From NCBI RefSeq assembly GCF_964340395.1, contig NC_135565.1, positions 12,734,242-12,798,241 of the forward strand: a stretch of DNA of 64,000 nt, given 5' to 3'. The translations under genes and the position numbers were made by a program. Of this stretch, positions 40,719 through 51,950 are shown one piece after another (the stretch's first letter is position 1; each line of letters opens with the position of its first letter). The DNA comes from Glandiceps talaboti. Taxonomy: Eukaryota; Hemichordata; Enteropneusta; Spengelidae. A model generated the notes under the pieces. The model made no database searches. It had not been told where the DNA came from and was given only the letters and a program-made list of their open reading frames with translations.

Positions 40719-43121
40719 ATGGTCAGCAGGGCATTACACCTGGAGACATTTCTGGCTGGATTTGGTAAGGATTTCCTTCGTTGTTCACTTTGCTTAGAGC
40801 AGTACAAGACTCCCAAAATACTACCATGTCAACACACCTTTTGTCAGGATTGTGTGGTTACATTAGTCAGGAAGACATGCATACATTGTTCTTTATGTGA
40901 TAGAGTATGTGAAGTCCCTGATGGTGGGGTGCCTGAAATGCAAGCCAACGTTTTCATGGATTCACTTCTTGACCTGGTTAGAAACCGCCCACCGACTGAT
41001 GTGACAGAAGCTAGGCTTTGTGGAAAGTGTGAAGAAAAGTCACCAACACATTGGTGTACAAAGTGCAGCATAAGCCTTTGTTCATCATGCACCAAGACGC
41101 ACAAGAAAATGGTCCTGACAAAATATCATTCCATTATGGCACTTGGAGAGTACAGAGAATCAAAATCCACCAGTTGGCAGCTACGTCAACAAAAGGTTTA
41201 CTGCAAGGTTCACCCTGAGAATGCTGTCAAATACTTCTGCGACACCTGTCAGGTCACTATGTGTTCGTTCTGTGCTGTACAGAAACATAACAGTGAGAAA
41301 CATGTCCACAGGGATCTCGAAGAAGTAGCAGATGAATACTCCATACAATTGAAAGAAATGGTAGCAAAGCTGAAAGAGATAGAATATGTAACAACAAAAA
41401 GTTGCAAGTCAGCAGCCAAACAGACCACAGAGGAACTACAAGTCACGTGTCAGGAAGAAGAAAAGAAGGTGAGACAGAAAGCTGAAGAAATGGTACAGAA
41501 CCTAAGGAAGGAAGAAGGGAGACTTGTGCAGGAGTTGAGGGCCGCCTATAGACAGAAAATGAAAGCAACTGAAGTCAGAGAAGATGGATGGGAAGAGAAA
41601 GATAGCAACATATCGAGCACACGTGGATATCTTGAGACATTGATGCATCACGGGAGTGCTGCTCACCTTATGTCCAACAAATACGACACGGTACGTCATA
41701 TTCAACACCTTATCACCATGGATACCGAAAAACATGCAGAAAAGGTAGAATTCAGACCCTCTGCAGTTAAGTCATGGAAGGGCACCCTGGGAAGGCTGTG
41801 TACAAAAACGGATGACACCTCTAATGACACAGATGATGCAAGCCAGATCTACAAACCAAATCATCAGGCAGTCATGACAGCTGGTAGCACTAAATCTTCC
41901 AAGACAAACACTGAAGAAGTGCAAACTAGAGATAATTCTGGTAGCAGTGCAGTGAATTTTGATGCTCCGGGTATATGTGCAGCAAAGTGTGTTGTTGAAA
42001 AAGTACCAAGCAAACTATATGAAGATGAATCCGATGAGATAATAATCAGAGCCAAAGACAGACAGGGAAGACAGGTCATACCAAAACCAGCAGTGAAGGC
42101 TGAGGTGACTAAACCAGATGGAACAAGACAAGATGTCAAAGTAACTGACAACAGAGATGGTACACTAGCATTCACTCTCAGAGGAGAAATGGAAGGGGCA
42201 CATCAGGTTTCCATGGTAATTGGAGATCAACCAATACCAGGAGCTCCTTTTAGTGTTGCTGTCAATAAAAGAAAGGTGAAGATGTTAGGAAAGTGTGGTC
42301 GAGGGAAAGGAGAATTTGATCGTCCATTCGGTATCGCGATGAACAAAAAACAGCAATTCTTGGTTGCAGAATGTGGCAACAGGAGACTACAGGTGGTCGA
42401 TAGGAATGGTAATCATGCAAGAAGTATTGAATTCTCACAATTCAAGAAAGCGTTCCAGCCAATGGACATTGCTGTTTCAGACGATGACAACTATTTCATG
42501 ACAGATTTTGATAACCAACAAGTTGTTGTAAGTAGTGAGAATGGTAAACTTGTCAGATGCTTTGGGCAGAATGAACTGAAGTATCCACGTGGGATCACTA
42601 TCAGCCCTGTAGATGGCGCTGTCTATGTCACAGAATGGGATGGAAAAGTGAATGATAAAACTGACAAAACAAGACACTGTGTCAGCAAATACACCAATGA
42701 TGGCCAATACATAGGAGCCTTTGGTAAATTTGGAAGTGGGCAGGGTGAATTCAGAGGACCCACCCGTCTCGGTGTAAGCAGACAAGGATTGATTTATGTC
42801 CCGGACATGAACAACCATCGTGTACAGGTATTCAACAAAGATTGCCAATTTCAATTTCACTTTGGCAAGCTGGGTGATGCTAATGGTGAAATGAAGTTAC
42901 CACAAGGAGCAGCTGTGGACCATGCTGGAAATGTGTACATCACAGAGCAAGGTAATGAGAGAGTTCAGAAGTTCAGCAGTAATGGTGAATTCATATGCCG
43001 TATTGATGGTCCTGATGCTGGACTGATGTGGCCTGTAGGTGTAGCTGTGACAGATGACTCACCTGCTGAAGTAACTGTAGCCGACCATGTGGTCCATTGT
43101 CTGCATGTTTTTACTCAGTGA
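40719..43121 (+). CDS. TRIM2/3-like RING E3 ubiquitin ligase with filamin and NHL domains (800 aa, intronless), copy A
   Basis: One uninterrupted frame encodes the full TRIM-NHL architecture. The RING finger has C22, C25, C37, H39, C42, C45, C57 and C60. B-box 1 is at about 101-132 (LCGKCEEK...CSSCTKTH) and B-box 2 at about 162-200 (VYCKVHPE...CDTCQVTMC). A charged coiled coil covers about 205-290. A filamin-type Ig domain ends near 525 (VTDNRDGTL, IPGAPFSV). NHL repeats fill the rest (KYPRGITISPVDGAVYVTEW, GLIYVPDMNNHRVQVF, GNVYITEQGNERVQKF). The family (TRIM2, TRIM3, TRIM71) ubiquitinates protein targets; some members bind RNA through NHL. Vertebrate TRIM2/3 have introns, so the intronless state suggests retroposition followed by local duplication. 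The start is the first ATG of the frame; the RING begins 20 residues later. Confidence 0.93.
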   Translation: MVSRALHLETFLAGFGKDFLRCSLCLEQYKTPKILPCQHTFCQDCVVTLVRKTCIHCSLCDRVCEVPDGGVPEMQANVFMDSLLDLVRNRPPTDVTEARLCGKCEEKSPTHWCTKCSISLCSSCTKTHKKMVLTKYHSIMALGEYRESKSTSWQLRQQKVYCKVHPENAVKYFCDTCQVTMCSFCAVQKHNSEKHVHRDLEEVADEYSIQLKEMVAKLKEIEYVTTKSCKSAAKQTTEELQVTCQEEEKKVRQKAEEMVQNLRKEEGRLVQELRAAYRQKMKATEVREDGWEEKDSNISSTRGYLETLMHHGSAAHLMSNKYDTVRHIQHLITMDTEKHAEKVEFRPSAVKSWKGTLGRLCTKTDDTSNDTDDASQIYKPNHQAVMTAGSTKSSKTNTEEVQTRDNSGSSAVNFDAPGICAAKCVVEKVPSKLYEDESDEIIIRAKDRQGRQVIPKPAVKAEVTKPDGTRQDVKVTDNRDGTLAFTLRGEMEGAHQVSMVIGDQPIPGAPFSVAVNKRKVKMLGKCGRGKGEFDRPFGIAMNKKQQFLVAECGNRRLQVVDRNGNHARSIEFSQFKKAFQPMDIAVSDDDNYFMTDFDNQQVVVSSENGKLVRCFGQNELKYPRGITISPVDGAVYVTEWDGKVNDKTDKTRHCVSKYTNDGQYIGAFGKFGSGQGEFRGPTRLGVSRQGLIYVPDMNNHRVQVFNKDCQFQFHFGKLGDANGEMKLPQGAAVDHAGNVYITEQGNERVQKFSSNGEFICRIDGPDAGLMWPVGVAVTDDSPAEVTVADHVVHCLHVFTQ

Positions 43122-43536
43122 AGAGGGAACAACATCAGCATAACATTAAGGGAGTCATGTACCCAATCATTACAAAGCTTATGATTTGAACGCTTATGAT
43201 ATCAGATATGTAATAATATAATTTGATAGATTGAGATTTTACAGCGAAAAGGGCCTGACCCTGGAAGGGTCTGTATACTCCATGTGTAAAAACATATATC
43301 GTATATCATTTACCTGTTGAAACGCTGAATTATATTTGAAATCAATAATTGGGACATTTTATAGACATTATTGGAAGTGGAGATGAAAGTGAGTCGCCAT
43401 TTTCAAAACATGTGTAAGGCCATCCATCAATTAAGCAGACTGATATGTAAATCATCCCGTTTGCCTAAGTTCAAGTCCTTAGGGACAGCAAGAAGCGTTA
43501 AACATTGGGGTGATAGGAAGTACTGGTCGTGTATAA

Positions 43537-43542
43537 ATTAAA
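43537..43542 (+). terminator. Candidate poly(A) signal ATTAAA for TRIM-NHL copy A
   Basis: Variant hexamer 416 bp after the stop codon. Placed by position only. Confidence 0.3.
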
Positions 43543-45108
43543 GTTTGGAATTTAGTACAATAATATCAATAATCTGGAATTTACTTCTTATAACATATAG
43601 CCAAATAGTTATCATACCTATTTTCAATATAAATCACCATATTTTGGTTATGCCACGTCTCTTCTGACTGCGCCCCATGGCTACATATGATTCTATGAAT
43701 AGTTCGCTTAACTTCTATGGCTGTAAAGCATGCAAATCTTAATCTTCACTTTCGATTTGTGGTGTCTTTTCACTGTAACTATAGCCACTGTCGCCACATA
43801 AATTCCTACCAAAGTTCTCAGCAAATATTTCTTCCATGCATTGTTGTTGGCTTCCTCACTGACCAGCGATGCTGCTTTACTTTTACAAGAAGAATGTTTG
43901 GGCTATTGGGGCAAAAGGAAAACTATTAATACAGTTAAGCAGAATTACCACACATATCTTACCCAAGAATGATATCATAAAGAATTCCTAATATCTGACT
44001 ATTAAACGATGACATTAATACAAATATATAACTCATCATTGTGCATAGCCTTCAGTGATTGGCTTAGATCATATAAATTGGTATGGAATATTCACCCATA
44101 GTGACCTACATTTGCATAAAGTGGGCACTATTCATTTTCTATTTCCCTGGGGCACTATTCATGTAGTACAAGGTTCCTACAGGTGACATCCATTGACTAT
44201 AGAAAAAATGTGAAATGTTATACACTTAGTGCATGACCTTATTTAGGCACTAGTATATGTCATATTACCCCTCGTGCTGCCATATAGCAACCATTTCCCT
44301 TGACTTTCGCAATTCAGCCTATGTTTACTAGTGCCCTCATACCTGACAATAAGTGTACAATAGACTTTGAAATTTGATTGTGAATAGACTACTGCATTTG
44401 CAATTTATATTACTCAGATGTAATATATTGCAATATCCACAGACAAGACAATGTCAAATATCATTTCTTGTATAGATGTTTGTCAAATATCTAGTCAGAA
44501 CATGATGAAAAGTCGACAATTTCTTGTACTATAGTATATCTCGTATGAGGATCGGTACTTTTTAATATTATCAAAACTACTGTGTATCCTGTATCCTATA
44601 ACTATTACAATGGTTTATTTACTTGTAATTTGGATAAAAAGTATGAATGAACGTTACCAGCTATACTAATTGCATAATTAATTATTTGAAGTAATTAGTC
44701 TATATGTCAAGAACACACACTTCAAATTCAATGTGATTTGGTTCATACATTAACCATAACAAAGCACACACCTTCTATATAATGTGTTGATGATGTAACA
44801 ATTAGTTTTAATATATGATTTTAATGATTAATGAATTTCAGTAATTAGGCAATAACTTATGTATGCAAGCTTCAAATTTCATATAGTATAGTAATATTAA
44901 TCTGCCAATTACGAGGTGTAAAATTAATGTATGTGGGAAATATTTTGCCCTTATGTATTAAACTTACATCGGGTTATTTCAGTACATCGGTGAACTGCAT
45001 TGGCTTTCTCTCTATGTTTGCAACACATAATGACGATTGTCATTTGAATGAGGATTCGTGGATCCTCTTCAGGTGTCCCTAACACCGTTATCATATGTTG
45101 AGCATATC

Positions 45109-45208
<100 letters not shown>

Positions 45209-45964
45209 TATTATGACATATAATGAAGCGGCCTGTGGTTTAATATTCTGTGACAATTTGAGAATAAATATTTAAAAAAACTAACATTCATTCTGTATAC
45301 AGTCGATCTTTTGAAAATGTGAACACTTACTAAAGGAAACAAACTGTCCAGATATAAATCTGAACGTTATCTGGTTAATTTTGTTTGATGTGAACACTTC
45401 CTGATGCTGGAAGTCAGTGGTCAGTATTTTTATTTGAAGAGGGAAGTCCAGTATTTTTTTTCAAAATACCTGGTAACTAGCTATGCTGTAAGGTATCATA
45501 TCCCAGGTGGTTTTATGCTGACAGATCTTAGACTAGTTTGCAAGGCCAGGCCTGTCCCCACACCTTTCGATCATACTAACCGAATGCTCACATATCATCC
45601 CCATACCTTGTGATTTTGTTTTAATTAAAGCCAACTTTATACACACGTTACGATGTATATGATACTTCTGAACCAAGGGGACTTGGCGTACGTTTTTTGG
45701 TAGATAATTGTAACGGGTACACTTTAAAAACTCAACACACTGGATGAGACGTTCACAAGTTGGTGACACAGATATCGATCGAATAATTGGGTTGAGAGGA
45801 AGCTTTGTAACAAACTCCCTAAATATGTGCAACACTAAGCTTGGAGCTGTAATTATTTCACGTTCGTGAAAAACCAAGAAAATATCTAGCAACTCTCCAA
45901 CTGCACTTGGGATTTGAGTACTCCCTCTCTTGCACAGAAATTTTAATTGTCCCATCCCAAAAAG

Positions 45965-46029
45965 ATGTATGTATGTATGTATGTATGTATGTATGTATGT
46001 ATGTATGTATGTATGTATGTATGTATGTA

Positions 46030-46062
<33 letters not shown>

Positions 46063-46158
46063 GACTGACTGACTGACTGACTGACTGACTGACTGACTGT
46101 ATGTATGTATGTATGTATGTATGTATGTATGTATGTATGTATGTATGTATGTATGCAT
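45965..46158. repeat. Compound (ATGT)n-(CTGT)n-(GACT)n-(ATGT)n microsatellite
   Basis: Four consecutive blocks of different tetranucleotides without other sequence between them. The same set of motifs appears at 51738-52010, with the two middle blocks in swapped order. Confidence 0.97.
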
Positions 46159-47173
46159 GTCCTCACATTAACTCCTCAGTTATTTTGTAAACCCTGATCC
46201 CATAGATTTGTCTTTTTCAGTAACGAACCCCTCCCCGACAATAAATAAGGATAGTAACTGTTATCTGAAAAAGGAAGGAAGTCCTAAAAGCCTATTTTAA
46301 AAATGTAAATGTTTATGTATAATTCTAAATTGCAAATGCTGTCGGATATTGCCCCATTGAGAAGATTCCCCAATAATACAATAAGCAAATGCTAAATTCC
46401 TCACTGCTATTTGAAGTAGACACTGTGTACATACTAAATACCAACGTGATTGATGACTGCATTGTTCGCTCAGGTCAGACACCAACTATTTTAAGTGGAC
46501 TCTTTATCGTGTCACGTCAGGTGACTGTCTGATAGTAGCTATACCTGTGACTACATCCGGCTACTCCACTTCAGTGCCCAGTACCTTGGTACCAGACATA
46601 TAGTTCATGCCATTTTGTGATATAAGCTCTGATATGCAAACGAGATTAGCTGAGAATGTTACACGAATATGCACTTCATACTTTACAATGTTCTTAATTT
46701 TATGTATCTCACTAAAGTGTTCGAGTATTTTTCCTAACGTTTACATCCACTGGAATAGATTTTGAGTTGAACATTTCCAGTTTTTAGCAAATCATGCTTT
46801 AATGTAAGTTTCGTAACATTAAAGGTATGTACTATGTAGGAACTTGTCAAAAACGCGACATGGATGATTTCAAACTGTATGCAATAACAAATCATGTTTA
46901 TTAGCCCTGGTTTGGTAAATTGCCAATGCAAGTCATGGGTCACTGTATATCGATAGAAGAACGTCGTATATGGACTGGTCTGCACACATCTAACCTTTGA
47001 CTCGATCCTTTGAGAACCCTTATGTTGCTGTTGAAGAGATTATTGACCATAGAAACTTGGACAAACATAAATAGAAATCATTAAAGGAATATTTATCGGT
47101 ATAAACTAGGGGAGTACTGTGTTCTGATAAGATTTTAGTTGTAGTTGCCACAATTGGATCTATTGAAGACATC

Positions 47174-49534
47174 ATGGCGACCGCAGCACCAGATTTGGAC
47201 ACATTCCTGGCTGAATTTGGTGAGGGTTTTCTTTCTTGTTCAATTTGTTTAGAGCAGTACAAGAATCCCAAAATATTACCATGTCAACACACCTTTTGTC
47301 AGGATTGCTTGGTTACATTAGTCAAGAAAACGGGCAAACTAAATTGTTCAGTGTGTGACACACCATGTGAACTAGAAGAAGGTGGCGTTCCTGAACTGCA
47401 AGCCAACTTCTTCATGAACTCACTACTTGATCTGGTTAAAAACACAAAACCAAGTGATATGTCAGATCCAGGGCTTTGTGAAGCATGTGAAGATAACACG
47501 GCAACACACAGGTGTGTTGATTGCAGCATAGTTATTTGTTTGCCGTGCACTAAAATGCACAAGAGGGTCCCAGCAACAAGAAATCATAATGTAGTTACAT
47601 TTGAGGAATTCAAAGAGGCTAAAGCAACCAGTCGGTTACTAAAGCAACAGAATGTCTATTGCAACACCCATCCAGAGAATACAGTCAAATACTTCTGTGA
47701 GACCTGTCAAGTCACCATGTGTACTGACTGTGCCATGATTAAACATCGCAGTGAGAAACATGTCCACAGAGAACTGAAAGATGTGGCAGATGAATATATC
47801 ACACAGTTGAAAGAGTTGGTGGCAAAACTGAGAGGCAAAGAAAAAGATACTGAAAGGTGTAAGTCAGAGGCCAAAGAGATCAAAGACAGACTTCAAGTGA
47901 AGTGTCAGGAAGAAGAAAAGCAGGTGAGAGAGAAAGCAGAAGAGATGGTACAGAAAATAAGGAAGGAAGAAAAGAGACTAGTAGAGGAGTTGAAGACAGA
48001 GTATGGACAGAAAGTAAAAACTGCTGAAGTCCGAATAGATGAATGGGAAATGAAACATGGCAACATTTCAAGTACATGTGGTTATCTAGAAGCACTGATG
48101 TATCATGGGAGTGCTGCCCAGCTGATGTCCAATAAACAGGACACAATACTCCATGTCCATGGTCTTGTCGCCATGGATACTGGACAAGAAACCAAACCCG
48201 ACGAGGTAGAATTCAGACCATCTACAGATATATCTGGGCAGGGAATGCTGGGATTGCTGTGTAGAAAAGCTGGTGATACTACTTTCAGCAGAGATGGTAC
48301 CGGCAAACGATACAGGCCTATTGGGCAACCTGTTGTCACATCAACAGAGGATATCACTAGTGCAGTAAAACCCAAAACCCTTGAGATCTGTGCAGGTCAG
48401 TGTGTTGTTGAACAAGTTCCAACTAAGCTACAAGAATATGAATCAGGTGACATTGTGATCAGAACCAAAGACAGACAGGGAAGACAAGTCATACCAATAC
48501 CACCTGTATCAGCTGAGATGACTAAACCTGATGGAACAAGACAGGATGTCAGAGTAACTGACAACAGAGATGGTACACTAGCACTCACTGTCAAGGGAGA
48601 AATGGAAGGGAGACATCAAGTTACCATGGCAATTGGAGATCAACCGATACCAGGATCTCCTTTCAGTATTCGTATCAATAAGAGACTGGTGAAGACTATA
48701 GGGAAGTTCGGTAGTGGGGAAGGAGAACTTGATCGTCCATGCAGTGTCACTATGAACAGAAGAGGACATTTTGTGGCAACCGAGATGGGAAATAAAAGAG
48801 TACAAGTGATAGATAGAGATGGCAATCATGTCAGTAGTTTTACGTTCACTCAATTCAAGAAAGCCTTCAAACCAATGGATGTTGCAATATCGGATGATGA
48901 TATCTACTTCATGACAGACTATGATAATTATCAAATTGTTGTTAGTGATGAGAATGGTAAACTACTCAGATGCTTTGGACAGAATGAACTGAAGTATCCC
49001 CGAGGGATCACCATCAGCCCTGTAGATGGCGCTGTCTATGTCACAGAATGGGAGGGCCTAACAGGTGATAAAACTGACAAGACAAGACACTGTGTCAGGA
49101 AGTACACTCAGGATGGTAAATACATCTCAACCTTTGGTAAATTTGGAAGTGGACAGGGTGAATTCTATGCACCCAAATATCCAGCTGTAAGCAGACAAGG
49201 TTTGATTTATGTACCAGACATGAACAACAACCGTGTACAAGTATTCAATGCAGACTGCCGATTCATATCACAGTTTGGTCAGAAGGGAGAGGACAGTGGT
49301 CAACTGAAATGGCCAGAGGGAGCAGCTGTTGACAATGCTGGCAATGTGTACATCACAGAGAGGGGTAACAAGACAGTTCAGAAGTTTAACAGTAAAGGTG
49401 AATTCATATGTCGTATTGATAGTGATGATGCAGGACTGATGTGGCCCATGGGTCTAGCAGTAACAGATGACACACCTGCTAAAGTCATTGTGGCCGACCA
49501 CGCAGGACACTGTCTGAAGATATACACACAGTGA
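47174..49534 (+). CDS. TRIM2/3-like RING E3 ubiquitin ligase with filamin and NHL domains (786 aa, intronless), copy B
   Basis: Tandem paralogue of the gene at 40719, same strand, 4 kb downstream. Domains in order: RING (C22, C25, C37, H39, C42, C45, C58, C61), B-box 1 about 101-131, B-box 2 about 161-200, coiled coil about 205-300, filamin domain ending near 505 (VTDNRDGTL, IPGSPFSI), then NHL repeats to the end. All zinc ligands are present, so ligase activity is plausible. It differs from copy A chiefly in the linker between coiled coil and filamin domain (about 330-405), the usual fast-evolving part. Several stretches are almost identical at DNA level to copy A, including synonymous positions. 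Transcription converges with NAT10, and the two stop codons are only 530 bp apart. Confidence 0.93.
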   Translation: MATAAPDLDTFLAEFGEGFLSCSICLEQYKNPKILPCQHTFCQDCLVTLVKKTGKLNCSVCDTPCELEEGGVPELQANFFMNSLLDLVKNTKPSDMSDPGLCEACEDNTATHRCVDCSIVICLPCTKMHKRVPATRNHNVVTFEEFKEAKATSRLLKQQNVYCNTHPENTVKYFCETCQVTMCTDCAMIKHRSEKHVHRELKDVADEYITQLKELVAKLRGKEKDTERCKSEAKEIKDRLQVKCQEEEKQVREKAEEMVQKIRKEEKRLVEELKTEYGQKVKTAEVRIDEWEMKHGNISSTCGYLEALMYHGSAAQLMSNKQDTILHVHGLVAMDTGQETKPDEVEFRPSTDISGQGMLGLLCRKAGDTTFSRDGTGKRYRPIGQPVVTSTEDITSAVKPKTLEICAGQCVVEQVPTKLQEYESGDIVIRTKDRQGRQVIPIPPVSAEMTKPDGTRQDVRVTDNRDGTLALTVKGEMEGRHQVTMAIGDQPIPGSPFSIRINKRLVKTIGKFGSGEGELDRPCSVTMNRRGHFVATEMGNKRVQVIDRDGNHVSSFTFTQFKKAFKPMDVAISDDDIYFMTDYDNYQIVVSDENGKLLRCFGQNELKYPRGITISPVDGAVYVTEWEGLTGDKTDKTRHCVRKYTQDGKYISTFGKFGSGQGEFYAPKYPAVSRQGLIYVPDMNNNRVQVFNADCRFISQFGQKGEDSGQLKWPEGAAVDNAGNVYITERGNKTVQKFNSKGEFICRIDSDDAGLMWPMGLAVTDDTPAKVIVADHAGHCLKIYTQ

Positions 49535-49751
49535 AGCGAGAACATGAAGACTACATCAATACAATGAACTGCATACAAAGTCCGCAGAGCATGGGAACAT
49601 TACACTCCCATGCCATCAGATACCTGCACACTTTCAATAGATGACATCTCTGGCTTTGAAGTTTCCTGAGTATCATTAATGTATATGACGCCTCCCAATT
49701 CCTACTCTGTGCACATCCTCACATCCTAATTTAAGACAGACTATATTGTAA

Positions 49752-49757
49752 ATTAAA
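49752..49757 (+). terminator. Candidate poly(A) signal ATTAAA for TRIM-NHL copy B
   Basis: 218 bp after the stop codon, inside the short convergent interval with NAT10. Confidence 0.4.
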
Positions 49758-49937
49758 GATCAAACCTTGAACAGAGATGATTCTTTTAGTCTATATGGCT
49801 AAGGAGTTGTCTATGTAACTTGAAGAAAAGGTATAAATGACTCTCCTTGCAATACTGAGATGTGGACAGTTTCACTGCATGCAAAGTTGTTTTCATGGAA
49901 ACGAGTACTAAAAAAGAAATACAATAATGATCAAAAG

Positions 49938-49943
49938 TTTATT
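49938..49943 (-). terminator. Poly(A) signal AATAAA for NAT10
   Basis: TTTATT on the plus strand, giving AATAAA on the minus strand 121 bp after the NAT10 stop codon. Confidence 0.55.
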
Positions 49944-50063
49944 TTCATGAATGTTTAAAGTACAAATCAGGTGTATACGTATCAATTCTCATGACAACAA
50001 CTTTAATGTACAGTATATCCTTCAATCTGTCACATTCTGTCACCGAGAAAGTTGAAGTTGGTT

Positions 50064-51779
50064 CTATGACTGGGACTTTGAATGTTTTCCTTTCTTGAAT
50101 TTCTTGTGTTTCTGTTTCTTTTTCTCACTTTCATCCACATGGCGTTTCTTTGCTGCATCTCCAGAGCTGGAAGATTAAGAATAATGTAAATATCACCAGT
50201 GAAAATTATAGGACAGATTTGATAGTGCACATGATATACTCTTCAAATCAAAAGTGCTGAAAAATTAAAGAAACCTGCAACTATATGTAAAGTAAACATG
50301 TGACAAGACCATGTTCATACACTGAGAAGTGACAGTAGACAATACAGACAAAACCACAGGGACTTGCAACAAACAAGAGAAACACAACCATGATATGATT
50401 TACAATATGCCAGTATGCCCTCTATGTTATCACTAAATCTGCCTACACATTCTATCCAGCAATCTCCTCAAAAAGCAGTGAACCTTACACTGAAGAAAGA
50501 CACTACATCACACCAAACAATCACAGGCTGTGTAAGTTGACGAGGTATCTGATTGCGAATTCAATTTTGGATTTGAACACAAGTCATGGGATGAGGATGA
50601 CTAGATATAACTAATTAGATGAGTTACAAAGAGGCAGAATAATCCTCAACTCATCCTGATGCTGGGTAGTCCATCCCATGCTTCAACACTTAAGGACTCC
50701 AAGAATGGTTAATAGTTAGCGGTTTTTACAAAGAGGCAGACTAATCCTCAAATTATCCACAAGCTGGGTAGTCCACCCCATGCTTTGATAGTTAAAGGAA
50801 TCAAAATGTGGTTATTAATAGTTAGATGTTTTCAGTTTATTACCTACCATATGACATTTTAATGATTGAGATATTGAATTGCGATGTCAATTACTGGTAA
50901 ATGTATAATTAAAATTAACAGAATTCAGTCAACAAGAATTTTCCTATGAAACTCGCAACAATTTACCTGAATTGCACAACGATCAAGTAGACAATTAATT
51001 CAACACAAAAAGTTTAGTATACCTTTATATGTAGCATAAATTAGATCATATTGTCAATATTCAAGAACTTACATGTCTCGAAAACTTTATGTTCAGTCTT
51101 TTTTATAAAGAAGATAATCAGATGTCAGTAACCACCTGTTGAAGTACCTATATAATACAGCGTAGCCACTTATAGACATCCATGCTAATATGCAAATGTA
51201 ATCTTAGTCCAGTGTTGTCATTCTTGAATAATAAAGTATTGTAAGACCTACAGTATCCTTGAGTCTGTTTTCCTAGTTGTTACAGTTGCAATATTTTTTA
51301 GTGTTTTTGTTAAAGGCCGTAAAAAGGACTACTACAATTGGGAAAATCTACCCGAGTACCCCATGCCTTCTTCTGGGGTTCCCGAGAAAATAAAGATTAA
51401 GTATGCAAGGATATTAAAAATTTACCATATTTCCCATCCTCTATTTTGGGTCCCGAAACCACCACAACATAATTACCAAGATATTGTGAAATAACAAGTG
51501 AAAATCAAGAATTCCCATTGTTATGCATTTTTAACTTTAAAATACTTTGTTACACAAAGTGACTTGTACTTATTTATAATATTTATAATGACTTACAAAG
51601 GTGTGATGATTCACCAAGTGGCAGAGCGTGATCTGCAACTCAAAAGAATGAAATGGATTCAGAAGTTTTCAAACATTCAGAGCTGAAGTATTCTTGTGAG
51701 TTGCAAATCCCGCTATGCCATTCAATTAACACATACACATGTATGTATGTATGTATGTATGTATGTATGTATGTATGTA

Positions 51780-51814
<35 letters not shown>

Positions 51815-51915
51815 ATGAATGAATGAATGCATGTGTGTGTGTATGTATGTATGTATGTATGTATGTATGTATGTATGTATGTATGTCTGACTGACTGACT
51901 GACTGACTGACTGAC

Positions 51916-51950
<35 letters not shown>

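Noticed and set aside
45533-45955. 140-aa minus-strand ORF with a phrase (LPLNPIIRSISVSPTCERLI) faintly like reverse transcriptase
   Set aside because: Similarity is limited to a few residues, no flanking catalytic motif is visible, and the frame ends at a microsatellite. A profile search against Penelope-type reverse transcriptases would settle it.
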